A stretch of 64,000 bases of DNA from Algoriphagus aquaeductus. GTDB taxonomy: Bacteria; Bacteroidota; Bacteroidia; Cytophagales; Cyclobacteriaceae. Location of the stretch: NCBI RefSeq assembly GCF_003253485.1, contig NZ_QKTX01000009.1, forward strand, positions 145,161 through 209,160. Direction: 5' to 3'. A program made the translations under genes and the position numbers. Position 1 is the stretch's first letter. Every line of letters begins with the position of its first letter. Positions 29,291-35,829 of this stretch are shown piece after piece. A model generated the notes under the pieces. The model made no database searches. It was not told where the DNA came from and saw nothing but the letters and a program-made list of their open reading frames with translations.

Positions 29291-29472
29291 GGAAAATATT
29301 TTCCTTTTTCATGGTCTTAATGGAATATATTTGCTAATAGGGTGACTTTAGTGAGCTATAATGGAAAATTTTTAATTCTGAAAATGTCATTTAAATGGAA
29401 AAAAAATTCTATTTAATGGAAAATATTTTCCAGGCTTCTTGTAATTTTCGGTTATAATGGAAAATATTTTAC
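29291..29472 (+). promoter_or_regulatory. Palindromic operator array over the Fic gene promoter and start codon
   Basis: The perfect 14-bp palindrome GGAAAATATTTTCC occurs at 29291-29304 and 29418-29431. A third copy with one change (GGAAAATATTTTAC) covers the start codon at 29459-29472. Degenerate half-like copies are at about 29322, 29363 and 29397. Several copies are preceded by AAT. The arrangement is that of an autorepressor binding its own control region, blocking both transcription and the ribosome site. Confidence 0.75.
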
Positions 29473-30938
29473 CCATACATCTTCAGGAAGTGATTTTTTC
29501 TTCAAGCTTGCCACAGATAAGCAAGCAAATTTCAAAGCTGGAAAAAGCTGGGAAATTGCGAAAAATAGCTCCACGTATCTATACGCCTAATTTGACGGAT
29601 AGTCCGGAAATCATAATTAGACGAAACCTCTTTGCTATACTTGGTAAGTTATATCCTGGAGCTTTACTTAGTCACAGATCGGCATTGGAATTTAAGCCCA
29701 CTTCAAAAGGACATATTTTTCTAACTTATACTTACACCAAAAAAGTTAAACTACCTGGGATTACACTCCGGTTTATGGAAGGCCACGTTCCAATTGATGG
29801 AGATAATCGGTTGTCTGGTGAATTGTTTGCTTCCCAAACTGAAAGAGCATTATTAGAAAATCTTCAAGTAAGCCGCCAATTGGGTCCTGAATCAAAAACG
29901 CTTACGCTACCAGAAATTGAGGAAAAGTTGGAAGGTGTTATTCGGTTGAAATCCGAGGCAGGATTAAACGAGTTGAGAGACAAGGCAAGAATGATAGCAG
30001 ACAGCCTGAATATGATGAGTGAGTTTGAAAAGTTGAACAAACTCATCAGCGCTTTACTTTCTACTAAGGCTTCCAAAATCTTATCATCACCCTTAGCAGT
30101 AGCAAGGGCATTCGGCAATCCTTATGACCCGGCTAGATTACCTTTATTTGAAAATTTGTTTGTTTCACTAAAAACACAGGAGTTTAAAAGTCTCCCTGAA
30201 AGGAATACCAGCAATCAATCGTTTCGCAATTTTGCTTTTTTTGAATCTTATTTTTCCAATTACATAGAAGGGACGGAATTTGAACTTGAAGATGCGAAAC
30301 GTATCATAGAAACAGACACTCCAATGCCTAATCGTGATGAAGACTCACATGATGTACTGGGAACATACAAACTGGTCAGCAATAGTACTGAGATGGAAAT
30401 AACTCCATCCACTCCCGACCAATTGCTGGAAATACTGTTATATCGTCATCAAGTATTATTGAGTGCCAGAAGATCAAAAAAACCGGGCGAGTTTAAGGAT
30501 AAGAATAACAGGGAAGGAGAAACCTATTTTGTGGATCACACCTTAGTCAAAGGCACCCTAATTAAAGGTTTTGACTATTATCTGGCACTTACAAATCCTT
30601 TTGCCAGAGCCATTTACCTAATGTTTATGGTGAGCGAAGTGCATCCGTTCTTAGATGGTAACGGACGTATAGCAAGAGTTATGATGAATGCGGAATTAGT
30701 TAAAGGAGGCCAAACAAAAATAATTATTCCCACAGTTTATCGGGATGATTATGTGGGTGCATTAAGACGGCTTACCCGTCAAAATGATCCGACTGCATTT
30801 ATTCGAATGATGCATCGGGCATGGGAATTTAGTGCCACTATACAAGGTGATGATATGGATGCAATGGAGAAACATTTGGTAGCCAGCAACGCTTTTAAGG
30901 ATCATGATCAGGCAAAACTGAAAATCATACAATCCTAG
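29457..30938 (+). CDS. Fic-domain protein (AMP-transferase) with N-terminal winged-helix-like domain
   Basis: 493 residues. Fic enzymes transfer AMP from ATP to target proteins. The active-site motif HPFLDGNGR is at 396-404. An inhibitory helix motif (S/T)xxxE(G/N) is seen upstream as S267-N-Y-I-E271-G272, placing it in class II, where inhibition comes from the same chain. Residues 1-130 resemble the AbiEi-type antitoxin N-terminus (QISKQISKLEKAGKLRKIAPRIYTP, LLSHRSALE), a wHTH DNA-binding domain, so the protein may repress itself through the palindromes at its promoter. The start codon is itself inside an operator copy. It is monocistronic and sits between repeats at the edge of a defence-like island. 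Confidence 0.92.
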   Translation: MENILPIHLQEVIFSSSLPQISKQISKLEKAGKLRKIAPRIYTPNLTDSPEIIIRRNLFAILGKLYPGALLSHRSALEFKPTSKGHIFLTYTYTKKVKLPGITLRFMEGHVPIDGDNRLSGELFASQTERALLENLQVSRQLGPESKTLTLPEIEEKLEGVIRLKSEAGLNELRDKARMIADSLNMMSEFEKLNKLISALLSTKASKILSSPLAVARAFGNPYDPARLPLFENLFVSLKTQEFKSLPERNTSNQSFRNFAFFESYFSNYIEGTEFELEDAKRIIETDTPMPNRDEDSHDVLGTYKLVSNSTEMEITPSTPDQLLEILLYRHQVLLSARRSKKPGEFKDKNNREGETYFVDHTLVKGTLIKGFDYYLALTNPFARAIYLMFMVSEVHPFLDGNGRIARVMMNAELVKGGQTKIIIPTVYRDDYVGALRRLTRQNDPTAFIRMMHRAWEFSATIQGDDMDAMEKHLVASNAFKDHDQAKLKIIQS

Positions 30939-31038
30939 AATCAGCTGACTCCTTTCGTCTTTTCAAATTGTAAGTCATCCAATCCAGAGTTTTACTTCAA
31001 ATCGAACTCCAATGCTCAATTTGACCCCTCCGCAAGCT

Positions 31039-31058
31039 CCCTCTCCATGTGGAGAGGG
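31039..31058. repeat. Short perfect hairpin
   Basis: ccctctccatgtggagaggg folds into an eight-base-pair stem with a four-base loop. This type of hairpin is dispersed in many Bacteroidota intergenic regions. No T run follows. Confidence 0.6.
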
Positions 31059-31080
31059 CGGGGGGTGAGGTAAATTGAAA

Positions 31081-31105
31081 AATACCCAGTACTGGGTATT
31101 TTTTT
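31081..31105 (+). terminator. Probable terminator downstream of the Fic gene
   Basis: aatacccagt/actgggtatt is a perfect inverted repeat ending in a run of T. It is flanked by A on the left as well, so it could work in both directions. It lies 140 bases after the Fic stop. Confidence 0.7.
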
Positions 31106-31234
31106 AGTTCCAGATTTTTCCCTTTCTTGAGAAACCAACTCACTACCTCCGAATTGCCAATCCTTAACCAACCGAACGATTTCAGCTTTTCGAAATTTCC
31201 TGATTTTCCGTTTCTATCAAATGCTCCGGCTCTT

Positions 31235-31410
31235 GGCTAGTGCAGTCCTTAATGGACCAGTAATTCCAAGTCTACCACTGCTCGATCGCCCTATCTTTAA
31301 GGAGAGGGAGGGGTGAGGTCGAAAAAGCCAACTACAAATTGGTAAGGATATCAGGGTGGAATTGCAAATCCCACTCAGTCCTAATGATAATTTGACTACA
31401 CCGAATGTAG
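31235..31410. repeat. Interspersed repeat related to 28797-29150
   Basis: ctaccactgctcgatcgcc, ccaactacaaattggta and the segment cccactcagtcctaatgat...tttgactacacc are all recognisable in the region left of the Fic gene (near 28804, 28958 and 29110). The two copies face the same way and bracket the Fic gene. Confidence 0.55.
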
Positions 31411-31523
31411 GAAAATCAACTATGAGCAATTGAACAACGACTTAAAAAAACAATTTTAATAAATGATAATTATAGCGAGTTTACGTTACCTGAAAATTTA
31501 ACTAAAATTAAAAATTGATATGT

Positions 31524-32084
31524 ATGATAAAGCATTTTGTTGAAGATCTACCAACAAATAGTTATGACCAGAAACTGGAAGAATTGAGTAAAATTTTTGA
31601 TGTAGCACCTTACGATGTTGTTTCTTTGAAAATTCGGCCAGTTCGTGTTAATCTGAACCAATATGAGAATGCCTACGCTTCTGGTTGGGACAATCAAGAT
31701 TTTCGCGAGTATTTAGAAAACAACAAGGAAAACTTTGACAAAATTGAAACTGATTATACCTCTGCCCTAATTGAAACAAAAGCAGGAGGAAAAATCATTT
31801 ACATAGAGCATGAGACAGGCCCGGAATTAGTATTTGAGACCTTTAAGGTTGCTGCTGATATTACAACTATTATCGGATTTGTTTTAAGCATTATTAGAAT
31901 ATTCAAAAAAAACGATGACAAGCATTACAAGAAAGAGCATGGCCAAAATCGTATACGCGCTATTAGTATAGAAAAACGTAAGAAAGGCAAACGCGTCAAG
32001 ATTATTAAGATAATCCAAATAGAAAATGCTGATAAATTGGAAACAGAGAAGGATATTAAGAAGATGCTAAGAAGATTAAAATAG
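31524..32084 (+). CDS. Hypothetical protein with one membrane helix and a basic C-terminus
   Basis: 186 residues from the ATG at 31524 (a TTG three codons earlier is less likely). Not recognised. Residues 1-100 are acidic and mixed alpha/beta (MIKHFVEDLPTNSYDQKLEE...). A hydrophobic helix FKVAADITTIIGFVLSIIRIF lies at about 112-132, followed by about 50 strongly basic residues (KRKKGKRVKIIKIIQ) and a final KKMLRRLK. The pattern suggests a membrane-anchored protein with a nucleic-acid- or lipid-contacting tail. It is AT-rich like the adjacent island genes and may belong to the island, but has no operon partner on its strand. Confidence 0.6.
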   Translation: MIKHFVEDLPTNSYDQKLEELSKIFDVAPYDVVSLKIRPVRVNLNQYENAYASGWDNQDFREYLENNKENFDKIETDYTSALIETKAGGKIIYIEHETGPELVFETFKVAADITTIIGFVLSIIRIFKKNDDKHYKKEHGQNRIRAISIEKRKKGKRVKIIKIIQIENADKLETEKDIKKMLRRLK

Positions 32085-32187
32085 GACAGAGAATTTTTCT
32101 TCCTCAATTGGAGGCGCATTTAAAGAAGAATGAACCTTAAACAAGTTTGTAGGTGACAGCAAATTTCTGAGAAGGTGGTTTAAAAAA

Positions 32188-33009
32188 TTAATCTTCCCAA
32201 ATAATACTCAAAATAGTCCTATATCGTTTCGTAGGAATACAGTATTCGTAGAAATCAGAATCCTCGTCATATTGATTTAATTTAAACCAAGTCGATTTAC
32301 TAATTGTTTGCGCTTTTTCTTCGAGTGTGTAGATGAAATCATAATCTTTTTGAAGGTACTCCATAGCAACTGAATCAGATGGAGGAGGTAATTTGTTGTA
32401 ATCGCTCATCCACACCTTAAGATCTTCCGATTTTTTCCAATATTTTACTCTTCCATTTTCTATAAAAACTATGCATATAGGATGTAGCTGAGAATGTTGA
32501 AGATATCGATAGACTGTGGCAGTCAAGCTGGTTCTAAACTTCTCGGATAATTCTTTTATAAGAGAAGGCGTGAATTTTTTTTCCATTGCTTCCTTAAGGA
32601 ATAAATTTTCAGGCATTAGTAGCTCGCTGGCAAATTCATTAGCCTCAAGCTCCTGCTTTCCATTCCTTAAAGTGTTTTCCATCCCTTCAATAACATTGAA
32701 GTTGGCAAATGTGTCTTCCGGAAGCTCAAAGTTTCGATGCATAAGCAAGTGCCCGATTTCATGTGCAACAACGAAACGTTTCCTTTGCCCAAATTGGATT
32801 TTAGAATTCACTTTGATGATGGATTTTTTTTCACCAAAGATTATTTTTCCATCACAATTAGCCATTTCCTCTTCGATTAGGAGAACGTCCAATCCGACAG
32901 TAATCAGTCCGGCTACAAAAAAGTCAAGCTCTAGGTCTATCACGTCGTCTAGACCGCATAAGTGAAGGAGTTTCTGGGCCTCTACTTTTCCCCTATTGAG
33001 GCTTTTCAT
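32188..33009 (-). CDS. ImmA/IrrE-family metallopeptidase
   Basis: 273 residues. The zinc-peptidase motif HEIGH is at 83-87 (RFVVAHEIGHLLMHR) and the third ligand is E122 in QELEANEFASELLMP, the ImmA/IrrE (DUF955) signature. A helical region follows (LIKELSEKFRTSLTATVYRYLQH) and a C-terminal domain of about 110 residues is unassigned. ImmA/IrrE proteins typically cleave a transcriptional repressor in response to a signal, relieving repression of mobile elements or stress genes. Its start overlaps the upstream 131-residue gene by 17 bp, and that gene overlaps the sigma-like gene, forming one minus-strand operon. The likely target is a protein of the same island, which is inference. Confidence 0.9.
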   Translation of the reverse strand: MKSLNRGKVEAQKLLHLCGLDDVIDLELDFFVAGLITVGLDVLLIEEEMANCDGKIIFGEKKSIIKVNSKIQFGQRKRFVVAHEIGHLLMHRNFELPEDTFANFNVIEGMENTLRNGKQELEANEFASELLMPENLFLKEAMEKKFTPSLIKELSEKFRTSLTATVYRYLQHSQLHPICIVFIENGRVKYWKKSEDLKVWMSDYNKLPPPSDSVAMEYLQKDYDFIYTLEEKAQTISKSTWFKLNQYDEDSDFYEYCIPTKRYRTILSIIWED

Positions 33010-33388
33010 TCTCTTCCAGTTCTTCTAAAATCTTGATTAGATTTTTGTCCTTAATAATTTCAATAAGATCTTCTTTTGAGAGTCTTTTGAGGTTTCTGTA
33101 CAAGGCCGGAGTAGGGTTTCCCTGCATCAGTTGATTTAGCATTGCCACTGGCTTTTCAATTCCTTTATCAAGAGCTGCTTTAAATTTGTCGACTACTTCC
33201 AAAAGCCGATTATTTCGCTCCTTTTGAGCTAAAGCGTTAATTTTGAAAACTATTTGCCTTTTCCTCTTTTCGTACTCCAAATTGTCTGAAACCCTCTCAC
33301 TAAGCAATTCATCGATTACCAATCGGTCAGCTTCCTTGTAAAAAGTCAGTAAAGCATCATCAATCTTGTTATTGATATCGCTGTTCAT
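32993..33388 (-). CDS. Hypothetical all-helical protein between sigma-like and ImmA/IrrE genes
   Basis: 131 residues, highly charged and predicted all alpha-helical (for example LEYEKRKRQIVFKINALAQ and LKRLSKEDLIEIIKDKNL). No domain recognised and no signal or membrane segment. It overlaps the sigma-like gene by four bases (ATGA) and the ImmA/IrrE gene by 17 bases, so all three are co-translated. By position it could be the substrate of the protease or an anti-sigma-like partner of the sigma-like protein; the sequence itself does not show which. Confidence 0.7.
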   Translation of the reverse strand: MNSDINNKIDDALLTFYKEADRLVIDELLSERVSDNLEYEKRKRQIVFKINALAQKERNNRLLEVVDKFKAALDKGIEKPVAMLNQLMQGNPTPALYRNLKRLSKEDLIEIIKDKNLIKILEELEENEKPQ

Positions 33389-33936
33389 AAAATTTCTTTT
33401 GCTTTTGATTTAATTTTTTGGAGCCTTCGCTCAAGTCGCTTTGTAATTACATAGACTTCCTTCACATCTATTCCAAGATCCGAAGCTATTTCAGCTGGCT
33501 TCGTAGTTCCTTCAAGCCAATAGTCAAATAATATTAATTCATCGTCGTCTGCCCCCGAAGATTTTAACATTTCAATTACCTGGCTTTCTAATTCTTTATT
33601 GTTGTTTTGAATTTCACTTTGATCTAACCCAGATAGATCAAGATTTTTTCCAGGAGGATTTAAAGTGAAAAAGTTGCTGATTTCGCTTTTCAAACAGCCG
33701 AACATAAATTCTCGAAAAGAACATTTGGCTTTTTCAAAATCTCTGGTTCCTTCCAAGACCTTTAATATTAAGTCGCTGACAAAATCTATAGGCTCCCTTC
33801 CCTGAAAATCCTTTAAACCACGAGTTTTCAGCCGGCTTGTTGCATATAAAGTCAATCGGTCTATAAGGTCATTTAGATCACTGGACAGCAGTTCTTCTTG
33901 TAGATTCAATCCTTCTTCTATTAGTGTATGCTTCAA
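33385..33936 (-). CDS. Sigma-70-like RNA polymerase factor (ECF-like, defence-associated)
   Basis: 183 residues with the layout of a small sigma factor. A region-2-like helical part (about 25-95, DLILKVLEGTRDFEKAKCSFREFMFGCLKSEISNFF) is followed by an acidic linker and a region-4-like helix-turn-helix (about 142-180, TTKPAEIASDLGIDVKEVYVITKRLERRLQKIK). ECF-type factors are of this size. It is the first gene of a three-gene operon with the ImmA/IrrE protease, and is divergent from the E1/E2/JAB unit 640 bp away. It may direct transcription of that unit, but no experiment or promoter match in the sequence proves this. Confidence 0.8.
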   Translation of the reverse strand: MKHTLIEEGLNLQEELLSSDLNDLIDRLTLYATSRLKTRGLKDFQGREPIDFVSDLILKVLEGTRDFEKAKCSFREFMFGCLKSEISNFFTLNPPGKNLDLSGLDQSEIQNNNKELESQVIEMLKSSGADDDELILFDYWLEGTTKPAEIASDLGIDVKEVYVITKRLERRLQKIKSKAKEIL

Positions 33937-34400
33937 TTTGAAAAAAAATTGCCACTTCTCAGAAAAAAAAAAATAATCTGGATGGCAAAAAACGGTAAGT
34001 TGATAGCATTCTACTTTAAATAGGTCACCTGACTATAATTAAATGTATGGCATTTCTTAAAAAACCATGTCATACTGACAGCCTGTCACCTGCTATGTTA
34101 GTAATTCTGTCACTTACTTAGTAAATCAGAATAATATTTGGCAGTAATGAATAAGTTCCGACATTATCCGTCAAAGTTGCTGATTTTGTGACTTTTGGCA
34201 CAAAGCATGTTAAAAAAGGTTAAACTAGTTTCGAAAAAGCTTAGTCGATTGATTCAAAAAAAAGGGGAGAGTCCCAGTTGGGAAAATAGGCTCTCTCCCT
34301 CTTAAACTTGGAGTGTGAGAGCCCAAAGGTAAGAGTTTTTTTATTTTCCCGGTAGGTACACCTTTTACCTAATTGATAGAAGGACTTAAATGCTACTACA
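33937..34400. promoter_or_regulatory. Divergent control region of the conjugation island, with a minus-strand hairpin
   Basis: About 460 bases without a gene, very AT-rich. GTCAC occurs three times within a 90-bp stretch as GTCACCTGA (34026), GTCACCTGC (34085) and GTCACTTAC (about 34110), possibly a binding site series for the sigma-like factor or a repressor. At 34256-34302 gggagag and ctctctccc form a hairpin that is preceded by eight A, so on the minus strand it reads as a terminator. No minus-strand gene feeds it. Confidence 0.4.
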
Positions 34401-34511
34401 ATGGCTAAAACCGGAGATGGGAAGAAAATCGTCCCAGTAAAGCCCCACACCCGAAAGGTGGACGGGAAGACAATCAAGGTGCCTGGACATAGACGATCGA
34501 CACCAAACTAA
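34401..34511 (+). CDS. Small basic protein (36 residues) with two Hx R repeats
   Basis: The 36-residue product is strongly basic and contains two similar segments, VKPHTRKVDG (13-22) and VPGHRRSTPN (27-36), each with a VxxHxR core, spaced 14 residues apart. It ends RSTPN. It reads as a small free-standing protein rather than a leader, since the composition is purposeful and a textbook terminator follows 15 bases after the stop. Similar short K/R/H-rich proteins with HTR motifs exist in Bacteroidota, but I cannot name the family. It is upstream of and co-oriented with the conjugation genes. It could be a regulator, a small effector or a conjugation target. Confidence 0.55.
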   Translation: MAKTGDGKKIVPVKPHTRKVDGKTIKVPGHRRSTPN

Positions 34512-34526
34512 GGTCTTTTAGGCCTT

Positions 34527-34552
34527 GGGCCGGTCATTGGTCGGCCCTTTTT
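34527..34552 (+). terminator. Terminator or attenuator between the 36-residue gene and the conjugation operon
   Basis: gggccg and cggccc pair over a nine-base loop, followed by five T. Only 28 bases separate it from the next start codon, too little for a full promoter. The downstream genes are therefore probably read through it, making it an attenuator. Confidence 0.8.
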
Positions 34553-34580
34553 AAAAGTTTATCACCAAACACTAAAGAAA

Positions 34581-34685
34581 ATGTTAAAATCAGAAGAAAA
34601 CTGCTCTTACGAAAGAGACTTATGCAAGAAAAATGAACTAATCTCGTTGGGATCATCGAAGAAAGGAAGGGAATGCCATGCCTAA
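34581..34685 (+). CDS. Small Cys-containing ORF (34 residues) coupled to the metallo-beta-lactamase gene
   Basis: ATG at 34581 after an A-rich, AAGAAA-containing leader opens a 34-residue frame (start MLKSEENCSYERDLCKK, end GRECHA) with three cysteines at 8, 15 and 32. Its stop overlaps the start of the next gene by eight bases (ATGCCTAA). The same ATGNNTAA overlap joins the next two genes, which suggests a deliberate translational chain. The peptide may be only a coupling leader, or it may be a functional small protein. A ribosome site GGAAGGGAATG for the downstream gene lies inside its last codons. Confidence 0.4.
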   Translation: MLKSEENCSYERDLCKKNELISLGSSKKGRECHA

Positions 34686-35829
34686 TCCTAGAATTAAATA
34701 CTATCCGGTTGGAAACGGGGATACATCTTTGATATCCTTAGAGGATAATACGACTATTATTGTTGATTGCAACATCCGAAACTGTGATGGCGATGATGTC
34801 TACGATGTTAAAGAAGACTTATTGAAAAGTGTCCAGTATGATAATGGTGTGCCGTACGTTGATGTATTCGTATTGACACATGGAGATCAAGATCATTGTC
34901 GTGGTTTCAAAAAGCATTTCTACCAAGGAGGACCGGAAAAATATTCTGATAAGGACAGAAGAGAGGGGCTAATCCGTGTTGATACTATGTGGTTCTCTCC
35001 TATGATTGCAGAGCAACATTCGAATGAAGATGAAGACGCATATCAGAAGGAGGCGGAACGTAGACTGGAACTTCATCGGAATAAAGACCCAAAGAAGGAC
35101 AATCCTGGCAATCGAATTAAGATTATTGGGTATGATGGAAACTCCGATTACAAGGATTTAAATCACCTGAGGGCCGTACCTGGTGAAATTGTTACACGTT
35201 TCAATGACAAAGATCAATCACTCTTTTCGATCTTCATTCACGCTCCTTTTAAAGAACACCTTGAAACACTTGGTGATGACAAAAAGAATTCTACAAGTAT
35301 CGTTTTTCAAGCAAGGTTCAAAAATAATCTCTTTCAGGTAGACTTTTCAACTCTAGCAATGTTCGGGGGAGACTCAGACCATACATCGTGGTGCATCATT
35401 TTAGAAAAAACCAAAAAGTATAAAAATGAGCATGCTCTGAAGTGGGATCTATTTCTTTCACCGCACCATTGTTCTTGGTCCTTTTTTAACGACCGTCCTC
35501 AAGCAGAAAATCCTGAGCCCAAAGAAACCTCTCTTCAAGTTCTTGAATTCAGGAGGTCAGGGGCAAAAGTTATTGCTTCAAGCAAAAAAATTGAAGATGA
35601 TGATAATAATCCACCTCATTTTGAAGCGAAGAGACAATATGTTAAAAAGGTATCCGAAGGCAATTTTCTCAATATTGCTACTCATAACATTGTTGATGGT
35701 GTTCCGCAACCAATTGTCTTTGAGGTTACCTCCCAGGGAATTGTTAAACCAAAAGTAGCTTTGGGAACCGCAAAAGCCACGGGAACTGCAGGGCTTGGAA
35801 TTGTTAATTCTCCTTCAACCTATGGATAA
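34678..35829 (+). CDS. Metallo-beta-lactamase-fold protein of the conjugation operon
   Basis: 383 residues, no signal peptide. The N-terminus (IKYYPVGNGDTSLISLEDNTTIIVDC) and metal motif THGDQDHCRGF (H68, D70, D72 and H73 in HxDxDH form) match the MBL hydrolase fold. Later candidates are GGDSDH and LSPHHCSW. This branch, with long inserts, includes ComEC-like nucleases and hydrolases; the substrate is unknown. The last ~25 residues are a low-complexity Gly/Ala/Thr tail ending ...SPSTYG, so the protein finishes in glycine. Its stop overlaps the E2-E1-JAB start by eight bases. MBL genes have been reported next to prokaryotic E1/E2/JAB genes in comparative genomics, as I recall, so the association is likely functional. 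Confidence 0.85.
   Translation: MPNPRIKYYPVGNGDTSLISLEDNTTIIVDCNIRNCDGDDVYDVKEDLLKSVQYDNGVPYVDVFVLTHGDQDHCRGFKKHFYQGGPEKYSDKDRREGLIRVDTMWFSPMIAEQHSNEDEDAYQKEAERRLELHRNKDPKKDNPGNRIKIIGYDGNSDYKDLNHLRAVPGEIVTRFNDKDQSLFSIFIHAPFKEHLETLGDDKKNSTSIVFQARFKNNLFQVDFSTLAMFGGDSDHTSWCIILEKTKKYKNEHALKWDLFLSPHHCSWSFFNDRPQAENPEPKETSLQVLEFRRSGAKVIASSKKIEDDDNNPPHFEAKRQYVKKVSEGNFLNIATHNIVDGVPQPIVFEVTSQGIVKPKVALGTAKATGTAGLGIVNSPSTYG

Noticed and set aside
34241..34477. Minus-strand 78-codon ORF opposite the 36-residue gene
   Set aside because: Antisense to a better small ORF; no domain. The minus-strand hairpin near 34256 is unexplained but does not prove the ORF.
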